Positions 46,388 to 58,633 of a stretch of 64,000 nt of DNA are shown in pieces. Every line of letters starts with the position of its first letter. Position 1 is the stretch's first letter. A program made the position numbers and the translations under genes. Source of the DNA: Cannabis sativa (Eukaryota > Streptophyta > Magnoliopsida > Rosales > Cannabaceae); the NCBI RefSeq assembly GCF_029168945.1, contig NC_083610.1, positions 49,059,429 through 49,123,428 on the forward strand. Reading direction: 5' to 3'. A model generated the notes under the pieces. The model had not been told where the DNA came from, did no database searches, and was given only the letters and a program-made list of their open reading frames with translations.

Positions 46388-47484
46388 CAAATAGCCACAT
46401 TGGGATCTTCTTGTGTCAAGGTCACCAGCATAGTCGGAATCCACATATCTTACTACATTTGAGGTAGTAGGACATGTTCCATATATGAGAACAACCTCTG
46501 GTGTCTTCTTTAGATACTTGAGTATCCATTTGGCTGCCTTCCAGTGCTCTGCACCAAGTTGTCCCATGAATTTGGTCACCCTACTCACTGCATAACTGAG
46601 ATCTGGTCTTGTACAGATCATAAGGTACAATATACTGCCTACAATGTTAGTATAGGGGTACCTTTTTCATGTAGCTAATATCTTCTTCATTAGATGGAGC
46701 TTGTGAAGTAGATAGCTTGAAGAGTTGAGTAAAGGGTGTGCTAACCAGTTTTACATCAGTGAAACCAAACTTTGATAGAATTTTAGAGATGTAACCACTT
46801 TGAGAAAGCTTTAAGCTTCTAAATTTTTTGTTCCTTGTAATCTCAATCCCTAAATTTTTTTTGGCTGAGCTAAGGTCTTTCATTTCAATTTCCTTGCTCA
46901 AAAGCTTCTTGACTTTGTCTATTTCTCCCATATGTTTTCCACCAATTAGCATATTATCTACATATAGGAGAAGATAGATAATGGAGCTTGAGTACATGAC
47001 ATAAACCCAACGATCATAGGCACTTCTCTTGAAACCAATTTTCAGTACACATTCATCAAATCTTTTAGACCACTACCTAGGGGACTATTTTAGGCCATAT
47101 ATGGATCTTTTCAATAGGCATACATGGTCTTCCTTTCCTTTTTCTTCAACGCTTTTTCGTTGCCTCATACAGATTTCTTCTTCCAAATCTCCATGGAGAA
47201 AAGCTATTTTAACATCTAGTTGTTCCAATTTAAGATCTTTAATAATAACAATGCTTAAAAGTAATCTGAATGAGGTGTGTTTCACAATAGGAGAGAAAAC
47301 TTCATTGTAATCAATTCCCTCTCTATGTGAAGCCTCTAGCTACTAATCTAGCCTTGACTCTTGCTTCTTCAATTCCAGGAATACCTTCTTTGTACTTGTA
47401 CACCCATTTGCAACTTATCACCTTACACCCTACGGGTTTTTTCACTATTATCTATGTGCCATTCTTCCTCAAGGATACCATGCC
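46388..47484 (-). pseudogene. pol: Copia reverse transcriptase, truncated and broken
   Basis: Minus-strand pieces in order: 47480-47290 (degenerate linker), 47285-47085 ('LEQLDVKIAFLHGDLEEEI', with the first RT Asp), 46997-46647 ('LLLYVDNMLIGGKHM', 'NLGIEI', 'LSQSGYISKIL') and 46630-46388 ('YLMICTRPDLSYAVS', 'KWILKYLKKT', 'YVDSDYAGD', start of RNase H). The catalytic YVDD has become YVDN. It joins to the RNase H end at 26434-26856, being split by the LARD-like element. The 5' end is lost at 47484, where Tat sequence begins. Confidence 0.85.
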
Positions 47485-48796
47485 TTAAGTTCCCAACAAA
47501 GAATGGGGTGGGGTGCCAAAGAGGAAACCATCAAGTTGCGCGGGAATGTTTTAACCTTACCATAACGAAGGCTAAAAAGGAAGTATCCTCTAGCTAGAGT
47601 TCGGACAAGGGAAAAAACATTGCTAAATAGGGAACCTCGTAAGGCGGGGATGAAGATGTGGATCCTCGACTTGGGGACCCAAGCAACAATGTTGGAACAG
47701 GGGAAGAACTAGAAGAGATTGGAATCGACCCAAATATCCCGACCAGGAAGCTTAAAATTGGAAAAGGTTTGTTGCTCAAAGTAAAATTAGCATTGATAAA
47801 ATTTCTGAGAGCAAACCTAGACATTTTTGCCTGGTCGCATGAGGATATGGTTGGGATTGGTCCTTCTAGAATTTTACATGTCCTAAATATTGATCCAAAC
47901 TTCGGGCCAGTTGAACAAAAGCGAAGACTGTTGGACAAGGAGCGAGCTCTAGCTCTGAAAGAAGAGGTAGAGAAGCTACGGAACAACAATTTCATAATTG
48001 AAGCTTTCTACCTGGCTTGGGTTGCTAATCCCGTACTGGTACCCAAGCCGAACAAGAAATGGAGAGTTTGTATTTATTTCACTGACCTCAACAAGGCATG
48101 CCCTAAAGACTATGTTCCACTTCCAAGAATAGATCAGCTTGTGGACGCAACTGTAGGGCACGAAATATTGAGCTTTATGGATGCCTATTCGGGGTATAAT
48201 CAAATTAAAATGCATCCACCAAACTAAGAAAATACAAGTTTCTGAACAGATATGGGTTTGTATTGCTATAAGGTCATGTGGTTTGGTCTCAAAAACACTG
48301 GAGCTACATACCAAAGATTGGTAAATAAGATGTTTAAAGACCAGATTGGACGAATCATGGAAGTGTACGTGGATGACATGCTTGTAAAATCCAAGAAGGC
48401 TAGGGGGCATATAGATGACCTAGACGAATGCTTCAAAGTCTTCAAAAAGTACAACATGAAACTCAATCCCTTAAAGTGCTCCTTTGGAGTCAGCTCGGGT
48501 AAGTTTCTAGGCTTTATCGTCATTGCCCAAGGAATTGAAGTCAATCCAGAGAAGATTCAAGCTCTCCTAGATATGAAATCACCAACAAGAACCAAGGAAG
48601 TTCAAAGTTTGACTAGTCGGATTGCCGCACTCAACAGATTTGCTTCAAAATCAACAGACAAGTGTGTTCCGTTCTTCAACATCATGTGAGGAAATAAACA
48701 ATTTGAGTGGACAGAGCTAAAAACGTAACTCGCAAAACCTCCTGTACTCCCAAAACCTTTGGATGGAGAAGAACTTGGGATGTACCTAGCTATCAC
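47485..48796 (+). pseudogene. pol: Second Tat copy: protease tail and RT, 5'-truncated
   Basis: From 'ttcccaacaaagaatgggg' it follows the first Tat copy (5235 onward). 47658-48227 gives the RT N-terminus ('VCIYFTDLNKACPKDYVPLP', 'MDAYSGYNQIKMHPP'), then stops at 48225 and 48243. 48252-48689 gives 'MEVYVDDMLVKSKKARGHID', with the intact catalytic YVDD and the segment missing from copy 1. The copy is cut at 48796 by E4 and resumes at 57873. Confidence 0.85.
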
Positions 48797-50874
48797 TGTA
48801 ATGACCGCTCTAGTAATTTGGATTAGTAAGGGCAATTAGCACTAATTTTTATTATTTTATTATTATATGTGCATTAATTTAATTGTGGACCCCAATATTT
48901 AGAAATAAATATTAGAGTTATAATTTCTCAATTCCTGAGATTTTATTAAACTCTACGGGTATTATTTAGCTTATATGTGAAATATGTTATTTTTGTAATT
49001 TTTGCTCGGCGACAACGGAAAATGCGATGGATGGCTAGATTGGTCACATGGGTAAGTTTAGAACCTTATTTCATGGTGGGAAATATTTTAGAGAAAATAA
49101 ATTATCGGGATTGAGCGGGGTTATGGAATTGACCATTTTACTCCTAGCTTTAGAAATACCCTAAGTTTGAGTCAAAGGGCAATTTGGACTTTTTATTTAA
49201 GTCATGGATAGGTGGCTTTTTGGTTAGTTGACACCTAGCCAAGCTATATTCAGCAAGGAAAAAGGATTTTCCTAATCTTTATTTCATTTTGAGAAAATAG
49301 AAAAAACATAGAAAATCATCTCAACCATTTCCTCTCTCTCTCTTGCTTTCGGCCGGGGCAAATCAAAGGCAAAACCAGATTTTTGCTTTTATTTCTTTGG
49401 ATTTTCAGCAAGGTTTCAAGGGGGGAACTCAACCTAAGGTAAGCCCTAATGGTCCCTTCTCTATTTTTTTTTTCAAGTTTTGAAGTAGTTAAAGTAGTGA
49501 AATTGTGTTATAGGAGCTGTTAGAGTTTGATGTTGGTTTGGTTCGAATTCTAGGGTTAGGTTAAGTTGAGTTTAGGCCATTGCAGGTGGTTTTTAGGTTA
49601 TTGGTTGGTTTTATGCAACTTTGAACATTGAGTTCAAAGCTTTGAGCTTTAATGGCAAATTGATTTTGAATGGTTTGTTCTGTGAAATGCTGCCTGGATT
49701 TTGTTGCTTATGCATTGTATAGGAGCTCTGGAAGGTTTCATGGAAATTGGTGGAGAGTTGAGCAACAAATGAAAAACTTTGGGGAAACTTGTGCAAACCG
49801 GCTAGCCGGTTTGTAGAGCCACAAAAACCGGCTAGCCGGTTTTGGCAGGGTTCCCCGAGCCTTTCATTTTCTCAATTTTTGCCATTTCGATGCCTCGGTT
49901 GGGTGTTTCCCCATTTCCAGAGTTAGAATAACCCTTTAAGAGCATAGCAGAACCTAGGGTTTTGGTTTTGGGTTTCCCGGGATTAGGGTTTTAATCATGT
50001 GACTTACCCGATTTCAAAATGTGATTAGGGCATCCATCTAGCACAAGATTTCCGTTCAGGTCGGCCAGCACACTTGAATTCGGAAAACAGGTTAGAACTG
50101 TGTATGATGTGTGATGTGATTATCTGAATGTATGTATATGTGTTTGTATATACATGCTTATTTGTTGTGATTCATGCACTACCAACACTTGTATGGTTGC
50201 GGTACAGAGTGCATTGGTAAGGTGTATGATGTTTAGAAGTACGTTATGGTGTTACCAGCACTTGTACGGGAAGGTACAAGGTGTTTGTGGTACAACACTA
50301 ACATTACTCAAGGTGCGGTCATACCCTACCTACACTAGTACAATGGTATACTGAGTGCATGTGGTACATGGTACATGGTCGTATCCTAGTTAGAACGTTC
50401 ATACTCATCTGTTAAGCTCTGTAGATAGGTGTATAGGCGCCTATTTACAGGTCGGAAATTATATGATATGCTATATACATTTCTTACTGAGTTTGTCGAC
50501 TCACAGAATTGCTTCCATGTGTAGGTAAAGGAAAGGCTAAGACTGAACAGGAGTGAACCTGAGCTAAGATGGGATTGTACATGTCAAGCAGCGCGACCTG
50601 GAGTGTTCGGTCTTGGGAAATCTGGGAGTTGTATTTTGAAAGTCGCTGTCCGACCAGTAATTTTTGTATTTTGGAATGTATATTTTGGAAAGTAAATTTT
50701 ACAAAGTTTGAAAACGGGATCCCGACATTTGTAAATATTTTATTATATTACAAAGCTTAATATTTAATGCAAAAGTTTTAATTTGATACGTTTTTCGAGA
50801 AACTTCTTTGATTAGCAAAGATTGCCCAATAATTGAAAAAGCACTGTAGCGTGCCTTAGCATTAGGGCGTTACA
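48797..50874 (+). repeat. E4 5' LTR
   Basis: Spaced palindromes AACCGG-CTAG-CCGGTT lie at 49796-49811 and 49826-49841. The candidate intron is 50091-50524 (donor GTTAGA in this copy). It includes three tandem hairpin units (about 50165-50370), the TGAGT/GACTCA hairpin (50488-50503), CGGGATCCCG (50715-50724) and a U5 hairpin (50805-50821). Confidence 0.95.
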
Positions 50875-51157
50875 ATTTTGGTATCAGAGCCGCCAGGTTT
50901 GTCTACCGAAGTTTGCTAAGACATGTACAATCTTCATCAGAGAAAGCTCGGTTCACGGTTCAGTAAGCCCGTACTTGTTTAGTACTTTAAATAAATGTGA
51001 ACGTGAAAGCATGTTAGGAAGCATATTATATTTTAATTAATTATTTTTAAAAAAAAGTTAGTAAAGTGTGTTGCCATTAAATCATTAAGAGCGGTGTTAA
51101 GTTTCGATCGCTGTCTAACCTGCCTGGCTTATGGATTCGCAGGCGAAGTCCTATTAA

Positions 51158-52255
51158 ATGGACGCCCCGCGAAATACAAGAAGTCAGGGTGATATGGTTG
51201 AGACCGGAGGCGGTCAGAGGAATCCCCAAAATCCTCGTGGTCGCGGCCGTGGCCGTGGCAGAGCTCAGGGTGGTCACCCTGTAAATCCACCTCAAGCTCC
51301 TCCTGATTGGGAGCAAAGATTTACGGAAATGCAAGATAGAATCCGCCAACAAGATGAAGAAATTCAAAGATTGAGGCAGCAGGGTCCTCCTGCTGTGCCT
51401 CCTCAAGTGGTTCAGGCCGTGGCAGTTCCAGCGGTGCTAGCAGAACAACCTGTTGTTGGCAACCGTATGGAGCCGTTGTATGAAAGATTCCGGAAGCAGG
51501 AACCTCCAGTGTTTCTGGGAGGTCCAGATGTGATGAAGGCCGAGCAGTGGCTTTCAGTGATCGAGCGTATTCTCAATTTTATGGGAGTGGTTGGTAATGA
51601 CCGGGTGACATGCGCCACTTTCCAGTTTTAGGAAGACGCTCTCGTGTGGTGGGAGTTGATAACCCTCACTCGGGACGTCACAGTGATGACCTGGGAAAAA
51701 TTCAAGGAGTTGTTTAACTCCAAGTATTACAACGAAGCAGTCCGCAGTGCAAAGCGGAAAGAGTTCACCGAATTGGTTCAAACTGAGGGAATGCCAGTTA
51801 CTGAGTATACGACAAAGTTTGACCGTCTGGCCAAGCTTGCAGCGGGAATTGTGCCAACTGACTTCAGTAAGAAAGAGAAATATTTGGCTGGTTTGAGTGC
51901 GAAGATTCGGCTCGATTTGGTGATTACTACCACTGAGGCAACCACATATGCAGAGATGGTTGAAAAGGCTTTGAGAGCCGAGGGTGCGGTGAAATTTCTT
52001 CAGGAGCCCCGGGTGACTCCGAGTGTTGGTGGAACCCCCACTGTTCCTACTCCTGTTTATGGTAGGGATGGTGGTGACTCCACCACTGATCAGAAAAGGA
52101 AAGTCACCCCAGCTTCCGATGGCTCAGGGCAAAGTAAGCGGTTCTGGGGGAACCAAGGTAGAGGTGGACGCCAGGGTTACTCTTACCTTGAGTGTCCACG
52201 GTGAAAGAAACATCATCCGGGAGAATGTAACCGGAAGACATGATTCCTATGTGGC
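51158..52255 (+). pseudogene. gag: E4 gag pseudogene with three stops
   Basis: The start at 51158 ('MDAPRNTRSQGD') parallels E2. The Gag core is complete, but TAG at 51629-51631 replaces the Gln of 'FQFQED', a change explained by C to T. TGA at 52202-52204 and 52241-52243 falls exactly where E2 has Cys codons of the two Cys/His clusters. The frame is otherwise preserved into pol, so only substitutions separate it from an intact gag. Confidence 0.9.
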
Positions 52256-54559
52256 ATGGTTGGGCATTTCAAGAAAGACTGCCCTCAGGCAAAGAAAGAG
52301 GAGCTGAAAGCTGAGGTGAAACCGGTTCCTGCTCGAGTGTTTGCCATCACCCAAGCTGATGCTGCAGCCAGTCCTTCTGTTGTGACAGGTCAGCTTCCCG
52401 TCAACAATTTATTGTTTACAGTATTATTTGAATCGGGAGCTACACGCTCATATGTAGCTACAAGAGTAATTGATCTTTTGGGTAGGCCTTGTGATATGTT
52501 AGAAAGAGGGTTTGGAACCCTAATGCCTAGCGGGGAATTGGTTATCTCTAATAGGCGCATTAGGTCTATGCTAATTAGGATCGAAGATAGGAAATTGAGT
52601 ACTGACCTCATAGAGTTGAAATTAACTGAGTTTGACATTATACTGGGAATGGATTTTCTATCCAAGTATTCGGCCAGTATAGACTGTAAGCGGAAAATGG
52701 TGACTTTTCAGCCGGAAGGAGAAGATCCATTCGTTTATGTGGGATCAGTTCAGGGGTCCCGGATCCCGGTTATTTCTGTATTAAGGGCTAGGGATTTACT
52801 ATGCAATGGCTGTGTAGGATTTCTAGCGGTGGTATTTGACTCCGGCAGACCTGAAACATTTGGGCCTGAGGCAGTCAGGGTGGTGAAAGATTTTCTTGAC
52901 GTGTTTCCCGAGGAGTTGTCGGGATTGCCGCCACAGCGAGAGATTGATTTTGTAATTGATCTGGCACCTGGAGTCAAACCTGTTTCTAAAGCTCCATATA
53001 GGATGGCTCCAGCAGAACTCAAGGAGCTTAAGTTGCAACTCCAGGGGATGCTTGACATTGGGTTTATTCGACCCAGTGTGTCGCCCTGGGGAGCTCCAGT
53101 TCTGTTTGTGAAAAAGAAAGATGGTTCCCTCAGAATGTGTATCGATTATCGGGAACTAAACAAGCTGATGATTAAGAACAAGTACCCGTTGCCTAGAATC
53201 GACGATCTGTTCGATCAGCTTCAGGGAAAGACAGTGTTTTCAAAGATTTATTTACGGTCTGGTTATCATCAACTTAGAATTCGAGAGGAGGACATACCGA
53301 AGACTGCTTTTAGAACCAGATATGGGCACTATGAGTTTCTGGTAATGTCATTCGGATTGACTAATGCTCCTGCGGCCTTTATGGATCTTATGAATAGAGT
53401 ATTGAAGGATTTCCTCGATAACTGCGTTATAGTGTTTATCAATGACATTCTTGTATACTCTCAGTCAGAAGAGGAGCACGAGCATCATCTTCGAATGGTA
53501 TTGCAGCGACTTAGGGATCACAAGTTGTATGCAAAGTTCAAAAAGTGCGAATTCTGGTTGTCTGAGGTGTCCTTTATGGGTCATATTGTTGGAAAGAATG
53601 GAATTATAGTTGATCCAAACAAGGTAGAATCAGTGAAGAACTGGCCGAGGCCCAAGTCTGTGACGGAAGTTCGAAGTTTTCTCGGATTAGTAGGGTATTA
53701 TCAGCGTTTCGTCGAAGGACTTTCTAAACTTTCTATGCCCCTAACCGAATTGACCAAGAAAAATCAGAGATTTGTGTGGTCAGATAAGTGTGAAACAAGT
53801 TTTCAGGAGTTGAAGCAACGTTTGATAACAGCTCCGGTGTTAGCTTTGCCATCAGATCAAGAGAAATTTGTGGTGTACTGTGATGCATCCAGACAGGGTC
53901 TGGGATGTGGTCTGATGCAAGCTGAGAGAGTCATAGCCTATGCCTCTCGTCAACTGAAAGAATATGAACAGCGTTATCCAACTCATGATTTAGAGCTCGC
54001 TGCTGTGGTTTTTGCCTTAAAGATATGGCGACATTATCATTACGGTGAAAAGTGTGAGATTTATACTGATCATAAGAGTCTCAAATACTTTTTCACCCAG
54101 AAAGATTTGAATATGAGGCAGAGAAGGTTGTTGGACTTGGTTAAAGACTACGATTGTGAAATACTGTATCACCCCGGGAAAGCCAATGTTGTGGCTGATG
54201 CTTTAAGCAAAAAAGGTCCCGTACAGGTTTGTACCACGGTTATGATAGCCCCTCAACTAGCTTCTGAAATGGTTAGTGCAGGGATTGAGTTCGTAGTTGG
54301 AAAATTGAATAATTTGACACTCCAATCTGATCTGTTGGAGAGAATCAGAAAGGCACAACTGGAAGATCCCGAGCTAGTTAAGGTTCGAGATGAAATAATG
54401 GTCGGTCGGCCTAGAGGCTTTTCAGTCTCAAACAGTGGAATGTTGTTATACAAAGCTCGAGTTTGTGTTCCTAATGTCAATGAGCTTAAGAGAGAGATAT
54501 TTGATGAAGCTCATACCACGCCTGATTCGTTGCATCCGGGAACCACCAAAATGTATTAG
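52256..54559 (+). pseudogene. pol: E4 protease, RT and RNase H with changed catalytic residues
   Basis: This is an open stretch of 767 codons. The protease motif is E-S-G instead of D-S-G (codon 52430-52432). RT has '[11 protein letters not shown]' where E2 and E3 have '[11 protein letters not shown]' (Tyr for the catalytic Asp, 53249-53251), and 'FINDILVYS' where they have FIDD (53441-53443). RNase H looks intact ('[16 protein letters not shown]', '[10 protein letters not shown]', 'YTDHKSL', 'VVADALSKK'). It ends at a TAG (54557-54559) before the integrase zinc-binding region is complete. The enzyme would be inactive even if read through. Confidence 0.9.
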
Positions 54560-55794
54560 GATTTGAAACCCTACTTCTGGTGGTATGGAATGAAAAGAGA
54601 TGTGGTGGAGTACGTGTCCAAGTGTTCAACCTGCCAACAGATTAAAGCTGAACATCAGAGGCCGGCAGGGTTACTGCAACCTTTAGTCCTTCCAGAATGG
54701 AAGTGGGAGGACATTGCCATGGATTTCGTAACTGGTTTGCCTAGAACTACAGGAATGTATGATTCAGTATGGGTCATAGTGGACAGATTCACAAAATCAG
54801 CTCACTTTCTACCAGTGAAAGTTACATATTCAGTGGATCAGTACGCTGAATTGTACGTGAAGGAGATAGTTCGTCTCCATGGAGCCCCTAAATCTATTGT
54901 GTCAGATAGGGATCAAAAGTTTACATCGAAGTTTTGGGTGAGTCTTCAGAAGGCTATGGGTACCAAGTTAAAGTTTAGCACAGCCTTTCACCCTCAGACT
55001 GATGGTCAGTCAGAAAGAACTATTCAGATTTTGGAAGACTTACTGCGAGCCTGTGTCATGGACTTTGAGGGTTCATGGAGTAAGTACTTGCCTTTAATTG
55101 AATTCTCCTACAATAATAGCTACCAGAGTACAATAGGATGGCTCCCTATGAGATGTTATATGGTAGAAAATGTCGTTCTCCTATTCATTGGGACGAGACG
55201 GGAGAAAGGAAGTACTTGGGTCCAGAGTTAGTGCAGAGGACCAATGAGACTATTGATAAGATCAAGGCTCGGATGCTTGCTGTCCAAAGCAGGCAGAAAA
55301 GTTATGCTGATCCGAAGCGCAGAGATGTTACATTTCAGGCAGGGGAACATGTTTTTCTACGGGTTTCACCAATGAAGGGTATTAGGTGCTTCGGGAAGAA
55401 GGGTAAGTTAAGCTCTAGGTTCATTGGGCCATTTCAAATACTTGAGAAGGTCGGGCAGGTAGCGTATCGGCTAGCCTTACCACCAGCATTATCGGCTGTT
55501 CATGACGTATTTCACATCTCTATGTTGAGGAAATAAGTGTCAGACCCGACTCATGTCTTGAGTTATGAAGCCGTTGAACTGCAACCAGACTTATCCTATG
55601 AAGAACAACCTGTACAGATTTTGGATAGAAAGGAAAAAGTTCTTCGGAACAAGACTATTGCACTAGTTAAGGTGCTCTGGAGGAACAGTAAGGTGGAAGA
55701 AGCCACCTGGGAATTGGAGTCGGACATGAGGACTCAACGTCCAGAGCTATTTAGGTTAGATTTCGAGGACGAAATCCTATTAACGGGGGGATAA
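54560..55794 (+). pseudogene. pol: E4 integrase and chromodomain-like tail, frameshifted
   Basis: 54563-55231 has C-x2-C ('CSTC'), 'MDFVTGLP', 'SDRDQKFTSKFW' and 'HPQTDGQSERTIQ', so the D-D-E residues remain. At about 55136 one G is missing compared with E3 ('ataggatgg' against 'atagggatgg'), and the reading moves to 55138-55536. A TAA (55534-55536) sits where E2 has Tyr, and 55537-55794 gives the chromodomain-like end ('[12 protein letters not shown]'). Confidence 0.9.
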
Positions 55795-55795
55795 T

Positions 55796-57872
55796 TGTAA
55801 TGACCGCTCTAGTAATTTGGATTAGTAAGGGCAATTAGCACTAATTTTTATTATTTTATTATTATATGTGAATTAATTTAATTGTGGACCCCAATATTTA
55901 GAAATAAATATTAGAGTTATAATTTCTCAATTCCAGAGATTTTATTAAACTCTACGGGTATTATTTAGCTTATAGGTGAAATATGTCATTTTTGTAATTT
56001 TTTCTCGGCGACAACGGAAAATGCGATGGATGACTAGATTGGTCACATGGGTAAGTTTAGAACCTTATTTCATGGTGGGAAATATTTTAGAGAAAATAAA
56101 TTATCGGGATTGAGCGGGGTTATGGAATTGACCATTTTACCCCTAGCTTTAGAAATACCCTAAGTTTGAGTCAAAGGGCAATTTGGACTTTTTATTTAAA
56201 TCATGGATAGGTGGCTTTTTGGTTAGTTGACACCTAGCCAAGCTATATTCAGCAAGGAAAAAGGATTTTCCTAATCTTTATTTCATTTTGTGAAAATAGA
56301 AAAAACATGGAAAATCATCTCAACCATTTCCTCTCTCTCTCTTGCTTTCGGCTGGGGCAAATCAAAGGCAAAACAAGATTTTTGCTTTCATTTCTTTGGA
56401 TTTTCAGCAAGGTTTCAAGGGGGGAACTCAACCTAAGGTAAGCCCTAATGGTCCCTTCTCTATTTTTTTTTCAAGTTTTGAAGTAGTTAAAGTAGTGAAA
56501 TTGTGTTATAGGAGCTGTTAGAGTTTGATGTTGGTTTGGTTCGAATTCTAGGCTTAGGTTAAGTTAAATTTAGGCCATTGCAGCTGGTTTTTAGGTTATT
56601 GGTTGGTTTTATGCAACTTTGAACATTGAGTTCAAAGCTTTGAGCTTTAATGGCAAATTGATTTTGAATGGTTTGTTCTGTGAAATACTGCCTGGATTTT
56701 GTTGCTTATGCATTGTATAGGAGCTCTGGAAGGTTTCATGGCAATTGGTAGAGAGTTTAGCAACAAATGAAAAACTTTGGGGAAACTTGTGCAAACCGGC
56801 TAGCCGGTTTGCAGAGCCACAAAAACCGGCTAGCCGGTTTTGGCAGGGTTCCCCGGGCCTTTCATTTTCTCAATTTTTGCCATTTCGATGCCTCGGTTGG
56901 GTGTTTCCTCATTTCCAGAGTTAGAATAACCCTTTAAGAGCATAGCAGAACCTAGGGTTTTGGTTTTGGGTTTCCCGGGATTAGGGTTTTAATCATGTGA
57001 CTTACCCGATTTCAAAATGTGATTACGGCATCCATCTAGCACAAGATTTCCGTTCAGGTCGGCCAGCACACTTGAATTCGGAAAACACGTAAGAACTGTG
57101 TATAATGTGTGATGTGATTATCTGAATGTATGTATATGTGTTTGTATATACATGCTTATTTGTTGTGATTCATGCACTACCAACACTTGTACGGTTGCGG
57201 TACAGAGTGCATTGGTAAGGTGTATGATGTTTAGAAGTACGTTATGGTGTTACCAGCACTTGTACGGGAAGGTACAAGGTGTTTGTGGTACAACACTAAC
57301 AGTACTCAAGGTGCGGTCATACCCTACCTACACTAGTACAATGGTATACTGAGTGCATGTGGTACATGGTACATGGTCGTATCCTAGTTAGAACGTTCAT
57401 ACTCATCTGTTAAGCTCTGTAGATAGGTGTATGGGCGCCTATTTACAGGTCGGAAATTATATGATATGTTATATGCATTTCTTACTGAGTCTGTCGACTC
57501 ACAGTTCTGCTTCCATGTGTAGGTAAAGGAAAGGCTAAGACTGAACAGGAGTGAACCTGAGCTCAGATGGGATTGTACATGTCAAGCAGCGCGACCTGGA
57601 GTGTTCGGTCTCGGGACATCTGGAAGTTGTATTTTGAAAGTCGTTGTGCGACCAGTAATTTTTGTATTTTGGAATGTATATTTTGGAAAGTAAATTTTAC
57701 AAAGTTTGAAAACGGGATCCCGGCATTTGTAAATATTTTATTGTATTACAAAGTTTAATATTTAATGCAAAAGTTTTAATTTGACATGTTTTTTGAGAAA
57801 CTTCTTTGATTAGCAAAGATTGCACAATAATTGAAAAAGTACTGTAGCGTGCCTTAGCATTAGGGCGTTACA
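55796..57872 (+). repeat. E4 3' LTR
   Basis: Palindromes lie at 56794-56809 and 56824-56839; candidate intron 57089-57522 (donor GTAAGA in this copy); TGAGTC hairpin 57486-57501; CGGGATCCCG 57713-57722; U5 hairpin 57803-57819. Confidence 0.95.
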
Positions 57873-58620
57873 GTTACGGAGCATGCTGTAAGTGCCATAC
57901 TGATCAGAGAGGAAAATAACGTTCAACATTCGATCTATTACATCAATAAAAGACTCATTGAGACTGAAAGCCGATATCCATTGATAGAAAAGCTCGCATT
58001 TTTCAAGATTCTAGCAACAAGAAAGCTAAGGCCCTACTTTCAAGCTCATCCTGTTCAAGTATACACTGACAAACTGTTACGCCAAATATTGTGAAAACTG
58101 AACGCCTCTGGACGGTTACTCAAGTGGGCGGTAGAATTGGGTTAGTATGAGATTATCTTCCAACCCTGAACAACAATTAAAGGTCAAGCCTTAGCAGACT
58201 TTGTAGAAGAATGCACGGGCAAGGAAGAAAGCGTATCAGAAAACAACCCCGAGCCAGTACAAATACCTCAACCGAGTAACAGTGAAGACAAGCCGACTTG
58301 GAAACTACATGTGGACGGGTCGGCTACAGATCAACTATCCGGTGCAGGAATTGCCCTTTTCACACCTGGGGGAAAAGACCTGCACGCTGTAGTCAAATTT
58401 GGATTTAAAGCATCTAATAATGAGGCCGAATATGAATCTTTGATCACCGGTCTAAAACTAGCCCAAGAGATGAAGGTCAAACATATCGAGATCTGCAGTG
58501 ATTCATAGTTGGTGGTAAATCATGTATCTGGAGAATACAAGGCTCAGGGGGAAAAGATGATAGCGTATCTGAGCAAAATTCCAAGGGAAGAAAACATGAG
58601 GAGATTGAAATGATTGATAC
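57873..58620 (+). pseudogene. pol: Second Tat copy: RNase H regions, decayed
   Basis: It resumes the Tat copy after E4. A degenerate gypsy RNase H (57885-58200) is followed by the archaeal-type RNase H ('DGSATDQLSGAGIALFTPGG', 'ASNNEAEYESLITGLKLA', 'EICSDS', 58311-58508), which ends at a TAG replacing Gln. Compared with copy 1, two stretches between 'LSKI' and 'EIEMID' are deleted. Confidence 0.75.
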
Positions 58621-58633
58621 ATCCCCAAACTAG

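Larger units (their letters stand above)
48797..57872 (+). mobile_element. E4: Tekay-type gypsy element, inactivated
   Basis: LTRs of 2078 and 2077 bp start TGTAATGACC and end GCGTTACA. The primer-binding site (TGGTATCAGAGCCGC, 50879-50893) and polypurine tract (55781-55795) are intact. Gag-pol is close to that of E2 but has several stops and a frameshift. The flanks ATCAC (48792-48796) and GTTAC (57873-57877) match only 3 of 5, but the first Tat copy (6525-6550) confirms that the two flanks were once continuous. The LTRs differ more than those of E2, so it is older. Confidence 0.9.

Noticed and set aside
50154..50354. 66-codon ORF, repeated at 57152-57352
   Set aside because: It covers the tandem hairpin repeats of the E4 LTRs and shows no protein pattern.
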